A stretch of 64,000 nucleotides of DNA from Sphingomonas xinjiangensis (GCF_014199255.1 NZ_JACIJF010000011.1:1-64000); one strand, 5' to 3'; shown: positions 11,400 through 20,945, counted from the stretch's first letter. Program-made: numbers and translations. Notes: a model not told the origin generated them from the sequence alone.

Positions 11400-11786
11400 A
11401 TGGCACGCATCATCTATGTCGAGGACGACAGCCTGATCGGCGACATCGTCCAGAAAATCCTCAGCGACGCCGGCCATCTCGTCGGCGTGATCACCCATGG
11501 CACGCTGGCCTTCGACACCATCGCTTTCAAAAAACCCGAACTGGTGATTCTCGACCGCGCCCTGCCGGGCATGCAAGGCCTGGATATTCTCCGCGCCCTC
11601 CGCCGCCTTCCCCAGCTCTACCTCACCCCCGTGCTGATGCTGAGCGCCACCGGCGGCGATGCCGCAGTCGAAGAAGCGATGGGCGCTGGCGCCAATGATT
11701 ATCTCGTGAAGCCCTTCACGCCAGAAGCGCTGGTCGACCGCGTTGATCAGGTTCTCCGCCAGAACAGCTTCCGCAACCTGAATTGA
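11400..11786 (+). CDS. Single-domain response regulator (CheY-like), second copy
   Basis: A 128-residue receiver with EDD at the start (YVEDDSLIGD), Asp in VILDRALPG, Ser at the switch position (MLSATGG) and the Lys in DYLVKPFTPEAL. Its first residues (MARII) repeat those of the preceding gene, which suggests an old tandem duplication. It is likely part of the same phosphorelay as the hybrid kinase. The ZIP transporter follows after four bases and may share the transcript. Confidence 0.9.
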   Translation: MARIIYVEDDSLIGDIVQKILSDAGHLVGVITHGTLAFDTIAFKKPELVILDRALPGMQGLDILRALRRLPQLYLTPVLMLSATGGDAAVEEAMGAGANDYLVKPFTPEALVDRVDQVLRQNSFRNLN

Positions 11787-11790
11787 GGCG

Positions 11791-12552
11791 ATGCCCGGTG
11801 CACTTTCCGCCGGCCTATGGGGCCTGCTTGGTGGCTCGGCGTTGGTGCTGGGCGCCGGCATCGCCTGGTTCGTCGCCCTGCCGCAGCGGCTGATCGCGGC
11901 AATTATGGCGATCGGCGCCGGCGTGCTGATATCGGCGGTCGCCTTCGACCTTATGGACGAAGCCTATGCCCGTGGCGGCTTCGATTCGACGGCGTCCGGC
12001 TTTCTTGCTGGCGCGGCAGCCTACACCCTCGCCAATGTCCTCATATCGCGCCGCGGTGCGCGCCACCGCAAGCGTTCGGGTACGAACCCTGATGCTTCCC
12101 AGCAGGGCGCGGACCAGGGTTCCGGGCTCGCCATTGCGGTCGGCGCGCTGCTCGATGGCATTCCCGAGTCGGTGGTGATCGGCACCAGTCTGCTCGGCGG
12201 GAAGGGCGTCAGTCTGGTCACCCTAGCCGCGGTGTTCCTGTCCAACGTGCCCGAGGGGCTGTCGAGCGCCGCCGGCATGAAGCGGGCGGGCCGTTCGCCG
12301 GCTTATGTGTTCGGGGTGTGGGGCGGCATCGCGCTTGCTTCGGGAATGGCGGCGCCGCTCGGCTATGCAACGCTGGCCGGCGCCTCTCCCGACTTGCTCG
12401 CGGGCGTCACCGCGGTTGCTGCCGGTGCGATCCTGGCCATGCTGGTCGACACCATGATCCCCGAAGCGACCGAAGCGACACACGATTATTCCGGGCTGAT
12501 CGCCGTGCTCGGCTTCCTCATCGCCTTCGTGCTCACCAAACTGGGCGGCTGA
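11791..12552 (+). CDS. ZIP-family divalent metal transporter
   Basis: A 253-residue inner-membrane protein with about eight hydrophobic segments. The metal-binding motifs of ZIP proteins are present in the fourth and fifth helices: ALLDGIPESVVIG and FLSNVPEGLSSA (the usual HN.pEG pattern, with D/N in place of His). A Ser/Arg/Lys-rich cytosolic loop (about 85-110) replaces the His-rich loop of classical members. The His substitutions leave the metal preference open. It ends six bases before the convergent epimerase gene. Confidence 0.82.
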   Translation: MPGALSAGLWGLLGGSALVLGAGIAWFVALPQRLIAAIMAIGAGVLISAVAFDLMDEAYARGGFDSTASGFLAGAAAYTLANVLISRRGARHRKRSGTNPDASQQGADQGSGLAIAVGALLDGIPESVVIGTSLLGGKGVSLVTLAAVFLSNVPEGLSSAAGMKRAGRSPAYVFGVWGGIALASGMAAPLGYATLAGASPDLLAGVTAVAAGAILAMLVDTMIPEATEATHDYSGLIAVLGFLIAFVLTKLGG

Positions 12553-12558
12553 TCCCGC

Positions 12559-13503
12559 TCACGCGAGCGCATCGACCGCAGCGGCCCATGCGTCCGCCTC
12601 GTCCTCACGCCGGGCGTGCATCACCGGCACCTCAGCTCGGCATGTCGCCACGTCCACTCGAACACTGGCATCGTACAGGAAGCTGGCATTGCCGGAGATC
12701 GTGACCACTCGCTCCGCGCTCGCCTCGGCGCGGACCAGTCCGCCCTTGTTGAACACCCGCAACTGCCGATCAAACGGTACGCGTCCGGTCAGCGCAGCCG
12801 CCAGTACCGACGCGGCCATCGCGCTGCCACAGCTGTCGGTCAGCCCCACGCCCCGCTCGAACGTGCGCACGAACAGGTCCGCTTGTCCGCGTAGCTCCAC
12901 GAACGACACGTTCGCTCGCGCCGGAATTAGCGCGGGCCCGGCCTCGCACCATGTCCCCAGCGCCACCAGTTCTGCTTCGTCCACTTGGTCGACAAACGTC
13001 ACCAGATGCGGGTTGGGCATCGCCACAGCAGTGAATGTACGCGTGCTCGGCAGCCCCGGCACCACGGCATCGATCACCTGCACCGCGTCTATGCGAAGCC
13101 CGACATCGCTTGCAGATACCGAATTGGGGCCCGCCACCGTGCGGATCGTCGTCACGCCCGGCGCCAATTCGGCGTCGCGCACTACCTGCGCAACGCTGGT
13201 CTTCAGCCGCACCGTCGCCTGTTCCAGCCCCAGCACTTCAAACCCAAGCCGCGCGGTGCAGCGCAACCCGTTGAGGCAGGTTTCGGCCTCCGACCCATCC
13301 GAATTGAACATCCGCATGCCGAATGCCGACTCGGAATCGCCTGCCGTCAGCAGCAACAGCCCGTCCCCGCCCACAGGGCCGCTGCGATCGGCTAGCGCTC
13401 GCGCCACCCCCGCCCACCCGGCGTCGCTCAGCGACAGCGCGCGCGCGTCGATCAGCGGAAAGTCGTTGCCAGATCCGTGACACTTGATGAAGCTGAACTG
13501 CAT
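12559..13503 (-). CDS. dapF: Diaminopimelate epimerase-like protein
   Basis: 314 residues from ATG 13503 (MQFSFIKCHGSGNDF), with the two-lobed DapF fold. Both catalytic cysteines are kept: NSDGSEAETCLNGLRC, and GLTDSCGSAM after the ERGVG segment. The motifs are altered, however: the usual CGNG reads CLNG, ACGTGA reads SCGSAM, and HGLGNDF reads HGSGNDF. These loops hold the distal end of the substrate, so a different substrate or lower activity is possible. If the genome has a second, canonical dapF, this one is a paralogue; if not, it supplies meso-diaminopimelate for lysine and peptidoglycan. Confidence 0.75.
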   Translation of the reverse strand: MQFSFIKCHGSGNDFPLIDARALSLSDAGWAGVARALADRSGPVGGDGLLLLTAGDSESAFGMRMFNSDGSEAETCLNGLRCTARLGFEVLGLEQATVRLKTSVAQVVRDAELAPGVTTIRTVAGPNSVSASDVGLRIDAVQVIDAVVPGLPSTRTFTAVAMPNPHLVTFVDQVDEAELVALGTWCEAGPALIPARANVSFVELRGQADLFVRTFERGVGLTDSCGSAMAASVLAAALTGRVPFDRQLRVFNKGGLVRAEASAERVVTISGNASFLYDASVRVDVATCRAEVPVMHARREDEADAWAAAVDALA

Positions 13504-13559
13504 GCCCTGCGATCTAGGCGCGGCATGGCCGATCCGCCACAGATTCCTTCCGTCCGCCG

Positions 13560-14225
13560 CTATGCCGCAGCAACCGCCGGGCCGCCCAGCGCCTTGACCA
13601 GCGCCGCGTCCTTGATGACGATGTCGGCAAAGCTCGGCCGCGCCAGTATGCGCTCGAGCCAGACCGTCGTTCGAGGATATTGCACCTCGCACGCCTGCAC
13701 GCCAATGCATCTCAAGGTCGCCAGCGGACTCGCAACGGCAATGTCCGCCAGCGTTAGCCGATCCCCGACCAGGTAACCTTGTTCCGGCGCCACCGCTTCC
13801 AGATAGTCGAATAAGGGCGGCAGCAATCGATGCTCGGCATCATCCGCTGCCTTCAGGTCACCTTCCTGTTTCAGCACCCGCGGCCGCACGAATCGTTCAC
13901 CAAAGATCGCGCTGCCGGCCGCCATCATCAGCGTGTCGGCAAATTCGTCGAACCAGATCGTCCGCGCCCGATCTTCCGGCTCGGCTGGGATCAACGCCGG
14001 CTCTGGGAACTTGGCCTCCAAATACGTGACGATGGCGGTGGAGTCCGAAATCCGGAAATCGCCGTCCTGGAACCCCGGCATCTTCCCGAACGGGCTCGCC
14101 GCCGCGAAATCTTCTCCACCCCGGCCCATCCCCGCGCCCTTCAGTTCCAGCACCAGCCCTTTTTCGGCGCCGAACACCATCACCTTGCGCACATAGGGCG
14201 AAAGCGTCGAACCAAAGACGATCAT
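13560..14225 (-). CDS. Glutathione S-transferase family protein
   Basis: 221 residues from ATG 14225. The thioredoxin-like N-terminal domain begins MIVFGSTLSPYVRKV, where the Ser of LSPYVRK is at the usual catalytic position and the glutathione-binding DSTAIVTYLE is at about 65. The C-terminal all-helical domain has GDRLTLADIAVASPL with the structural N-capping box. It is cytosolic, acting in detoxification or thiol transfer with unknown substrate. It is divergent from the DUF2339 gene. Confidence 0.88.
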   Translation of the reverse strand: MIVFGSTLSPYVRKVMVFGAEKGLVLELKGAGMGRGGEDFAAASPFGKMPGFQDGDFRISDSTAIVTYLEAKFPEPALIPAEPEDRARTIWFDEFADTLMMAAGSAIFGERFVRPRVLKQEGDLKAADDAEHRLLPPLFDYLEAVAPEQGYLVGDRLTLADIAVASPLATLRCIGVQACEVQYPRTTVWLERILARPSFADIVIKDAALVKALGGPAVAAA

Positions 14226-14328
14226 CAGGCATTCCTCTCGCAACCATGACCGACCCGACGCCCCCATCGAGCCGGCTTCAAAGCCACGCCCCGCGACAAG
14301 GGCAATCACCTGTGCCAAGAGGCGGGGA

Positions 14329-16881
14329 GTGAACGCGCTTACGCTCCTCATCGCCCTTGGCGCCGTCGCGGCCATTTTTTCGGTCCTGCGAAGATTGCGG
14401 AGTGTGGAACAGGACTTGGCTCGCGTCGAGTCCCGCCTTGCCCAGGTGGAGGCGCGGGGAGTCGCCCTGCCGACGCCCGAGGAAAGTCCCGCCGCACGCG
14501 CTCGTGCGATGCTGGCCAGCCGTGTCTCGCAAGCCGCGGAGACGGTGCCACAGCCGGCGCCCGAACAGCATGTCCCATTGCCACAGCCGGAACCCGTTTC
14601 CGCGCCGCTGCGCGAACCCCAGCCCGTCGAGCCGCGCTTCAGCCTGGAAGCGCTGATCGGCGGCCGGCTGCCGATCTGGATCGGCGGCGCCGCGCTGGTG
14701 CTCGCCGGCTTCTTCCTGGTGCGCTATTCGATCGAGAGCGGGCTGCTCGGCCCGGGCACCCGCACCTTGCTCGCCGCCTTGTTCGGCCTGCTCCTCATCG
14801 CCGGCAGCGAAGCCGCACGGAGGCTCGCCGCCACCCGCGACGATCCGCGCGTCGCGCAGGCGCTGGCCGGCGCGGGCATCGCCAGCCTGTACGGCACGCT
14901 CTACATGGCGGCGGCACTCTACCATCTGGTCAGCCCGCTGCCCGCGTTCGTGCTGGTGGTCACCGTTACTGCCGGAGCGATGGCGCTCGCATTGCGCCAC
15001 GGCCCGCCCACGGCGGCGATGGCGCTGGTCGGCGGCTTCGTCGCGCCATTGCTCGCGGGGTTCGACGCCGCCGGGATCGGCCCGCTGCTCCTCTATCTCG
15101 CCTTGTTCATCGCCGCCTTGTTCGGGCTCGCCATCCGCCGCGGCTGGGGCTGGCTGGCGCTTGCCGCCGCCATCTCCGGCTTCGGCTGGATCAACTTTCT
15201 GATTGCCGCGCTCGGCGACCGACCGGGGGATTGGTCGGCGGTCGGCGCGTTCACCATGCTGCTCGCCGCCTGCGCCAGCGTCGCGCTGCCCGCCACCGGC
15301 ACGCGCAATCCCTGGCTGCGCCTGGCCCCGCTCGTCGCCGGCTTTGTCCAGCTGGTGGCGCTCGCGCCCTCGCTCGAATTCGGCGCGCTCGCCTGGAGCT
15401 TCTATCTCGTCCTTGCCGCCGCCGCGTTGTTCCTGTCGTGGCGCGAACCGCTGTACCTTCCCGCCGCGCTGGCTGCGCTGGGCTTCCTGCTCGTCCTCGA
15501 ACTGCTCGCGCTGCTCCACCCTGAGCGCAGCATTACGCCGCTCGCTGCCGTGGCCGCCACCCTGCTGTTCGCGCTTCCCGGCCACTGGCTCGCCAGCCGC
15601 AGCCCGCGTTGGGCCGAACTCGCGCTCGGCGGCACCGCGGGGCCGCTGCTGGTGGCGCATGCCGCTGCACCGTCGCTGCTCGCCGCGCCCGCCTGGGGCG
15701 TGCTCGAATTGCTCGCCGCCGCCGCCTGCGCGCACCTCGCCTGGCACCGCCGCTCTGCCGGGAACGATTCCGCGCTGATCCTCGCCAGCCTCGCCACCGC
15801 GCTGCTCGGCGTGCTCGGCCTCGCCCAATTTCTGCCCCATGCCTGGCTGTCGCTGCCGCTCGCCTTAGCGATCCTCGGCCTCGCCGGATGGGCGCGCTTC
15901 GTTCAGGCGCGTGCCTTGTTCAAGCTGCCGGTGCTCCCCTTCGCCGCGGCGCTGGTCTCCGCAGGGCTGCCGCTGCTCGCCTTGACCGAGCTTGTCGCCG
16001 CCTCGGTAATGGGTGACCGCCTGCCCTATCTGCGCCTGCCGCACACCGGGTTGCTCCTGCGCGATCTCGCGCTGCCCACCGCCGCGCTGGTCGCGAGCCT
16101 CCTCGATCCGCGCATGCTCGGCAACGCCCGCCGGCTGGTCGGCAGCCTCGCCATCGCCGTGGCGGTGCTGCTGCTCTACGCGCTCACCAAGCAACCCCTC
16201 GCCCTCGCCACGCTCGATCGTTTCGCCGCGGCGGGCTTCCTCGAACGCGCCCTGCTCACTCAGGCATGCCTTGCCGCCGGCTGGCTGCTGCTGCGGGCAA
16301 GGCGCTTTCCCAGCCTGGGCGGCGTGCTCCTCACCCTCGGCCTCGCCCGCTTCGTCTGGTTCGACCTGCTGTTGCTCTCGCCAGTGTTCGTGCCGCAACA
16401 GGTCGGCGGCATCCCGCTGCTCAATGCCGCGGTGCTCCACGCCGCTGCGGTCGCAGCCTGGCTATGGACGCTCGCCCCGACGCGTCCGATCCGCACCGGC
16501 GCGGCGCTCGCCACCCTGGTCGCGCTGCTCGCAGCCGTGCGCCAGGCCGCGCATGGCAGCCTCATGACCGGCGCGGTCTCCACCCCGGAAAATGGCGGCT
16601 ATTCGGCAGTGCTGCTCGGCGCGGCCTTGTTCTGGCTGTGGCGCGGTATCGCCACCGGCGCGCGCGACCTGCGCATCGCCGGCCTCGCGCTCCTGACCGC
16701 CGTCACCTTCAAGGTGTTCCTGGTTGACGCCGCCGCGCTCGACGGCGTGCTGCGGATCCTGTCCTTCCTCGCGCTCGGCATCGCCCTGATCGGCATCGGC
16801 TGGGCGTACAATCGCTTCTTGGGCACGCACGCGGAAGCGGCGGCGCCAAGCCTCGACGCCGCCGCTTCAACCCCTGGCTAA
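14329..16881 (+). CDS. DUF2339 polytopic membrane protein
   Basis: 850 residues from a GTG start. An N-terminal hydrophobic helix is followed by a short coiled coil (SVEQDLARVESRLAQVE) and a Pro/Gln-rich linker. The hallmark segment LEALIGGRLPIWIGGAAL precedes more than twenty predicted transmembrane helices running to the C-terminus. The function of this widely distributed envelope family is not known. The composition is extremely Ala/Leu rich, as usual for the family. Confidence 0.88.
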   Translation: MNALTLLIALGAVAAIFSVLRRLRSVEQDLARVESRLAQVEARGVALPTPEESPAARARAMLASRVSQAAETVPQPAPEQHVPLPQPEPVSAPLREPQPVEPRFSLEALIGGRLPIWIGGAALVLAGFFLVRYSIESGLLGPGTRTLLAALFGLLLIAGSEAARRLAATRDDPRVAQALAGAGIASLYGTLYMAAALYHLVSPLPAFVLVVTVTAGAMALALRHGPPTAAMALVGGFVAPLLAGFDAAGIGPLLLYLALFIAALFGLAIRRGWGWLALAAAISGFGWINFLIAALGDRPGDWSAVGAFTMLLAACASVALPATGTRNPWLRLAPLVAGFVQLVALAPSLEFGALAWSFYLVLAAAALFLSWREPLYLPAALAALGFLLVLELLALLHPERSITPLAAVAATLLFALPGHWLASRSPRWAELALGGTAGPLLVAHAAAPSLLAAPAWGVLELLAAAACAHLAWHRRSAGNDSALILASLATALLGVLGLAQFLPHAWLSLPLALAILGLAGWARFVQARALFKLPVLPFAAALVSAGLPLLALTELVAASVMGDRLPYLRLPHTGLLLRDLALPTAALVASLLDPRMLGNARRLVGSLAIAVAVLLLYALTKQPLALATLDRFAAAGFLERALLTQACLAAGWLLLRARRFPSLGGVLLTLGLARFVWFDLLLLSPVFVPQQVGGIPLLNAAVLHAAAVAAWLWTLAPTRPIRTGAALATLVALLAAVRQAAHGSLMTGAVSTPENGGYSAVLLGAALFWLWRGIATGARDLRIAGLALLTAVTFKVFLVDAAALDGVLRILSFLALGIALIGIGWAYNRFLGTHAEAAAPSLDAAASTPG

Positions 16882-16891
16882 CGCTTTCTCA

Positions 16892-16998
16892 AATCCCCGA
16901 GGGGGGAGGTGGCAGGCCGGAGGGCTGCCGAGGGGCGTTCAGGTTGCAAGGGAACGCCATCGCCGAACGCGCCACCCGCCCCCTCCCCACAGAGGGGT
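16892..16998. repeat. Pair of inverted double-palindrome repeats
   Basis: A copy of the AATCC(T/C)CC family runs rightward at 16892-16937 (AAATCCCCGAGGGGGGAGG, then a GGCAG...CTGCC stem and GAGGGG). A shorter, diverged copy runs leftward at about 16971-16998. The inverted pair resembles a REPIN and lies in the 285-base space between DUF2339 and the convergent chemoreceptor. Confidence 0.55.
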
Positions 16999-17046
16999 CT
17001 GGGCTGCACCGCTAGGAGCTGCCGCAGCTAACCCAAACAGTCGGTT

Positions 17047-17064
17047 CCCCGGCCACGGCCGGGG
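17047..17064. repeat. CCCCGGCC-AC-GGCCGGGG palindrome
   Basis: A perfect eight-base stem with a two-base centre, preceded by GTT. The same palindrome with TT in the centre recurs at 57693-57710, so this is a second dispersed repeat type. Confidence 0.6.
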
Positions 17065-17166
17065 CTCAGCTGCCACGCGGTCGGTGAGCGGAGGCGCCCC
17101 TTGAACCGCATTGCGACTGTGCCCTGGCGAGGGCGGGGAACAGTCTCGTTGCAGATGGACCGGCGT

Positions 17167-19020
17167 TTAGAAGTTGGTCCAGTCGTCGCCCGCCTGGGGT
17201 GAAATCGACACCGGCAGCGGCTTCACGGGCGAGTGATACCCCCCCGCCGGCTTGGCCCGCCCCGGCGCAATCGGCTTGAAGGACTTGGGGCCAGCCGCCC
17301 CTCCGCCGGTCTCGAACTTTGCCGCCTGCTCGGCCAACGCCAACACTTCGCTCGACAGGTTGCGCGCGGCGGCAGAGGTCTGCTCGACCATGGCGGCATT
17401 CTGCTGCGTGGACTGGTCCATTGTCCCGATCGCCACGCTGATCTCCGTGATGGCAGTGGATTGCGCTTGGTTGTCCGTTGCCATCTGCCCCAGCAGGCTA
17501 TGCACTTCGGCCACGTCGCCAGAGATGTTGGCCAGCGCGCCGTCAACTTTTTCCACCATCGTCACGGCCGCGACGATATCGATCTGAGTGGCAGTCAGCT
17601 GGTCGCGGGCGCGCGCCGCTTCCTCTTCGGACCGCATCGCCAGCGCCGACACCAGATCTGCAACGACGGCAAAGCCCCGTCCGGCCTCCCCGGCTCGCCC
17701 GGCCTCCACTGCCGCGTTCATGGCCAGCACGCGGGTCTGGAACGCGATCTTGTCCAAGCCTTCGATCACGCTGTCGATGCCCTTGGCCCCGTCCGCCACC
17801 CGCGCCATAGCTTGCACCGCTTCGTCGGCGATCGCCCGGCCGCCTTCGACGGTCGAAATCGCACCGTCGGCCCGTACCACCGTGCGCTTCGCGGCATCCG
17901 CGGTCGCTCGCAGGCGTCCGTCCATCTGCGTCACCGCGGCCGAGGTTTCTTCCAGGCTCGCGGCGTTCGCCTCGGTACGGCGCGCCAGATCTTCCGACGC
18001 CTGGGCGATTTCGCCCGACCCGGTACGGATCGCCGCCGCGCTTTCGCTGACCGACCCGATCAGATCGCGCAGGCTCGCCAGCGCCGCATTGAAGTTGGTC
18101 CTGACCGATTCGTAGCTGGGCGAGAATTGCTCGGTGATGGTCGCGCGCAGATCGCCCGCGGCCAGCTTGCTCAAATTGCTCTCCAGCGCCTGAACGACAC
18201 GCTGCTGTTCGGCATCCGCCTCGGCCTTCGCGGCATCCGCCTTCTGCTTCTCGACCGCCGCGTCGCGGAACACCAGCACCGCCTTGGCCATGCCGCCCAG
18301 TTCGTCGCCGCGCGCGGTGCCTTCCACCTGCACGCCACTGTCGCCGCTCGCCAGTGCCTTCATCACGCAGGTCAGCGCGCCGATCGGCTTGGCGACGTTG
18401 CGCGACAGGAACCACGCCAGGAACAGCGCCAGCCCGAGCGACGCGAACCCGCCGGTCCAGATCGCCAGCCGCGACGCCGCCGCCGCCGCTTCCTCGGCTG
18501 CTATTCTGTCCTGGACGCGCGCCTCCTGGACTGCAGCCAGTTCCTTCAGCGTCGCGCGGATATCGCCGAGCATCTTCACGCCGGTCTTCTGCTGCGCTTC
18601 AGCGCGCGTCGCGGGATTGGCCGCCAGTTCGGCGATGTTGTCCAGCTTGCCGCGCAGCGTCCGCACATGCCCCGCCAGCACCTCCACCCGCGCCTGCTGC
18701 TCCTCCGAACGCGACACTTCCTTGAACGCGCGCACCGTTTCGAAGAACTTGTCGCCATTCTCGCGATAGGTCTTCAGGAACTCTTCCTTGCCCAGAATGG
18801 CGTAGCCACGTGCCCCGTTCTGCTGCTCCAGCACCTGGCTCATCATCGTCTCGGTGAGTTGGAGCGCCCGCAGCGAGCGTTCCTTGTCCTGCGACGCCTC
18901 GGTCAGGCTGGCTAGGTTGAGGAACACCAGTGACCCCACCACGGCGAAGATCACTATGACGGCGGCAAACGCCCCTGCCAGCTTGCGAGAGATCGGTAGA
19001 CTGTTCAGCAAAACATGCAC
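17167..19020 (-). CDS. Methyl-accepting chemotaxis protein with CHASE3 domain
   Basis: 617 residues. TM1 is at about 10-34, a CHASE3-type periplasmic bundle at 36-180 and TM2 at 185-205. A HAMP domain follows ([17 protein letters not shown]), then a second HAMP-like segment and the methyl-accepting signalling domain. The hairpin tip reads [20 protein letters not shown] (canonical tip: QTNLLALNA), with Arg-Val and Met in place of usual residues. The extreme C-terminus is DDWTNF, matching the x-W-x-x-F tethering pentapeptide that docks CheR or CheB. It stands alone, so its chemotaxis operon is elsewhere. Confidence 0.92.
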   Translation of the reverse strand: MHVLLNSLPISRKLAGAFAAVIVIFAVVGSLVFLNLASLTEASQDKERSLRALQLTETMMSQVLEQQNGARGYAILGKEEFLKTYRENGDKFFETVRAFKEVSRSEEQQARVEVLAGHVRTLRGKLDNIAELAANPATRAEAQQKTGVKMLGDIRATLKELAAVQEARVQDRIAAEEAAAAASRLAIWTGGFASLGLALFLAWFLSRNVAKPIGALTCVMKALASGDSGVQVEGTARGDELGGMAKAVLVFRDAAVEKQKADAAKAEADAEQQRVVQALESNLSKLAAGDLRATITEQFSPSYESVRTNFNAALASLRDLIGSVSESAAAIRTGSGEIAQASEDLARRTEANAASLEETSAAVTQMDGRLRATADAAKRTVVRADGAISTVEGGRAIADEAVQAMARVADGAKGIDSVIEGLDKIAFQTRVLAMNAAVEAGRAGEAGRGFAVVADLVSALAMRSEEEAARARDQLTATQIDIVAAVTMVEKVDGALANISGDVAEVHSLLGQMATDNQAQSTAITEISVAIGTMDQSTQQNAAMVEQTSAAARNLSSEVLALAEQAAKFETGGGAAGPKSFKPIAPGRAKPAGGYHSPVKPLPVSISPQAGDDWTNF

Positions 19021-19409
19021 TCCATGCCCGAGCGGAGCGCTTCGCCCCGTTTCTGTTTCTTGTTATGGTTCCGCTCTGATCGAGACCGTCGATCACAACC
19101 AAACATCTTCTCTTGTAGGAAGATGTTGGACAAAATCGTTATCGACGCAGAAACATCCGGTAATATGCGGCTCCGGTATTCTACCTATTCCGGCGTGCCC
19201 GCACGCCTTGCATGTAGCTAACCCATTGACTCGCTGGCGCGTTTGCCGCGCACGGCACAGAAGAGCACCAGGTCATGGGTGGACGGCGCCGCGCCTATTC
19301 CCTATCCGCACCCGCTTCGCGGCTCCAGGAGCCGCGCCTCGCGCATCGGCCTCTTACGGGTTTCCGGCCGGCGCGCGCTTTTCCCGAGCCCGCATCAGGA
19401 GAAAGCCCA

Positions 19410-19730
19410 ATGGCGTGGCTCATCCTCGGCGTCGCCGTTGTTACTGAAATCATCTGGGCGCTCAGCCTCAAATGGGCCGCCGTCCAAGGCAATTGGGCCG
19501 CATCCGCCGTTCCCATCGCCCTCAGCTTCGTGAACATGGGCCTGCTCGCCATGGCGATGAAGGGCCTGCCCGCGGGCACCGCCTATGCGGTTTGGACTGG
19601 TCTCGGCGCCGTCGGCGTGACGATCTTCGGCACGCTGATCTTCGGCGAGAAGCTGAACCTCATTCAGATCGGTTTCATTACGCTGATCATCATCGGCGTG
19701 GTGGGTACCAAGGTGTTCGCCGAAGCCTGA
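19410..19730 (+). CDS. sugE: SMR-family efflux protein of the Gdx/SugE type
   Basis: A 106-residue, four-helix inner-membrane protein that would work as an antiparallel dimer. Glu13 in VVTEIIWALSLK is the proton/substrate-coupling residue. The segment KGLPAGTAYAVWTGLGAVG is the signature of the guanidinium-exporter (Gdx, formerly SugE) subgroup rather than the EmrE type. Start at ATG 19410, after GGAGAAAGCCCA. The upstream 180 bases were checked by eye for a guanidine riboswitch without a convincing match. Confidence 0.85.
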   Translation: MAWLILGVAVVTEIIWALSLKWAAVQGNWAASAVPIALSFVNMGLLAMAMKGLPAGTAYAVWTGLGAVGVTIFGTLIFGEKLNLIQIGFITLIIIGVVGTKVFAEA

Positions 19731-19745
19731 GGCTCACCTTGGCGA

Positions 19746-20189
19746 TCAGTCCAGCACGGTCCGCCCCTGCGCGTTTTCGGCAGGCCGTGCGGGAGCAACG
19801 CTGGGATTGCGCGGGTAGGATCGCCCATCGAACCGCAGCCGCGCCTCATACCACCGCGTGATCCCGCCCCCGCCGACCCGCACCCCCAGATCGCGCCACC
19901 CGCGCGTGGAAGTCGCGAGCACGCGGATCGGCGGCTGAGTGATCGTCATCCGCGTGACGATGCGATAGCCGCCGGCGCGCGGGCTCAGCACGTACAGCGT
20001 GCACCCACCGCTGCCGCAGAAGTTCGACGCCTCGGCGCGGACGATGATCTCCGCCGCGCCATCACCGTTCAGATCGGCGGCGGCCGCGCGATACCGTCCG
20101 ATCTCGAGCGTGTCGCGGATAAAGGTCACCGCGCGGTCCGGCACCGGGAGTCCCGCGGGCATGCCGGCCGCGATCAGCATCGCGAACAT
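19746..20189 (-). CDS. Secreted hypothetical protein, FG-GAP-like
   Basis: 147 residues with a short hydrophobic N-terminus (MFAMLIAAGMPAGLPV) that may be a signal peptide. The stretch AAADLNGDGAAEIIVRAE resembles a calcium-binding DxNGDGxxE loop of FG-GAP/VCBS-like repeats. Two cysteines follow (NFCGSGGC). No family name can be given. It is convergent with the SMR gene. Confidence 0.6.
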   Translation of the reverse strand: MFAMLIAAGMPAGLPVPDRAVTFIRDTLEIGRYRAAAADLNGDGAAEIIVRAEASNFCGSGGCTLYVLSPRAGGYRIVTRMTITQPPIRVLATSTRGWRDLGVRVGGGGITRWYEARLRFDGRSYPRNPSVAPARPAENAQGRTVLD

Positions 20190-20232
20190 TTAAGCCCCTT
20201 TCTCTACCGCACCGCGCGCGCGGGCCCGTAAC

Positions 20233-20514
20233 CTAAGCCCTGCTGCTCTCCGGCAGGGCATTGTTCTGCACCCCGCCATCCGCGTCGGGATCGGGCAGCG
20301 TCTGCTCGGCCGCGCCATGGCTCTCGGCAAAGGCCGTGCCGGAGCTTTCCTCCACCGTGATCACTCGCTCGCCGGTGTCCACCTCGCGCTGCATTTCGGG
20401 CCGCTCGACGCCGCGGTCTTCGGTCCGTTCGCCGGCCAGGCCCTGTACGCCCACGCCCTGCTTGTCGCTGTCGCCCACATGGTCGGTGGGCATACCAGTT
20501 CGTCTGTCGGTCAT
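20233..20514 (-). CDS. Small acidic hydrophilic protein of unknown function
   Basis: 93 residues from ATG 20514 (MTDRRTGMPTDHVGDSDKQG), without hydrophobic segments and very rich in Asp, Glu, Gly and Thr. It is probably disordered. Its start overlaps the stop of the preceding gene by four bases (ATGA), which argues for translation coupling and for both genes being real. No family was recognised. Confidence 0.5.
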   Translation of the reverse strand: MTDRRTGMPTDHVGDSDKQGVGVQGLAGERTEDRGVERPEMQREVDTGERVITVEESSGTAFAESHGAAEQTLPDPDADGGVQNNALPESSRA

Positions 20515-20735
20515 CGCGTTCTCCTGCCGTTCGCGGGCTTCGCCGTGCCGCTGAGCGCCGCGTCCGCCGCCGCCCGCGTCGCATCCTTCAACGGGCAAGT
20601 CGCCCAGTCGGTCCCGCTGCCATGGCCAAAGCCTTCCTCCCACAACCGCGCCGCCACGGCTTCCAGCTCGTGGGGCTCGGGCGCGCGGCCCTGTGCGATG
20701 CAATCGATGAGCGAGCGGGGGAACAGATGTTTCAT
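20511..20735 (-). CDS. Small hypothetical protein
   Basis: 74 residues from ATG 20735 (MKHLFPRSLIDCIAQGRAPE). The frame stays open upstream through NCPVCHLPLDA, so a longer form from a non-ATG start is possible. The middle (PHELEAVAARLWEEGFGHG) is a likely helix. It overlaps the downstream acidic small gene by ATGA, forming a two-gene unit. No family was recognised. Confidence 0.45.
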   Translation of the reverse strand: MKHLFPRSLIDCIAQGRAPEPHELEAVAARLWEEGFGHGSGTDWATCPLKDATRAAADAALSGTAKPANGRRTR

Positions 20736-20945
20736 GGCGTCCAAGGGCAAATGGCAGACAGGGCAATTTTCCAGCCGGTATGTCGGCCGGGGGCATGGCT
20801 GCGCTAACCATGTGGCCGCGCCACGGTTGCGCGCGGAATCGCCGAACCGAGCCGGACGGCGACGAACCGTGCCGCAACTCCCGCTGCGCTTCCGAGTTAC
20901 CAAGGCCCAAGGCGCCGCACGTCGCGGCCATCCTGCGGAGGAACC

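Noticed and set aside
14278..15840. 520-codon minus-strand open frame within DUF2339
   Set aside because: Low-complexity Gln/Glu/Gly/Arg sequence, the usual mirror of an Ala/Leu-rich membrane protein.
19221..19409. Guanidine riboswitch upstream of the Gdx-type SMR gene
   Set aside because: I looked for the paired ACGR loops of guanidine-II and the conserved blocks of guanidine-I and III. Only GC-rich hairpins without those loops are visible. A covariance search for the guanidine riboswitch families over this stretch would settle it.
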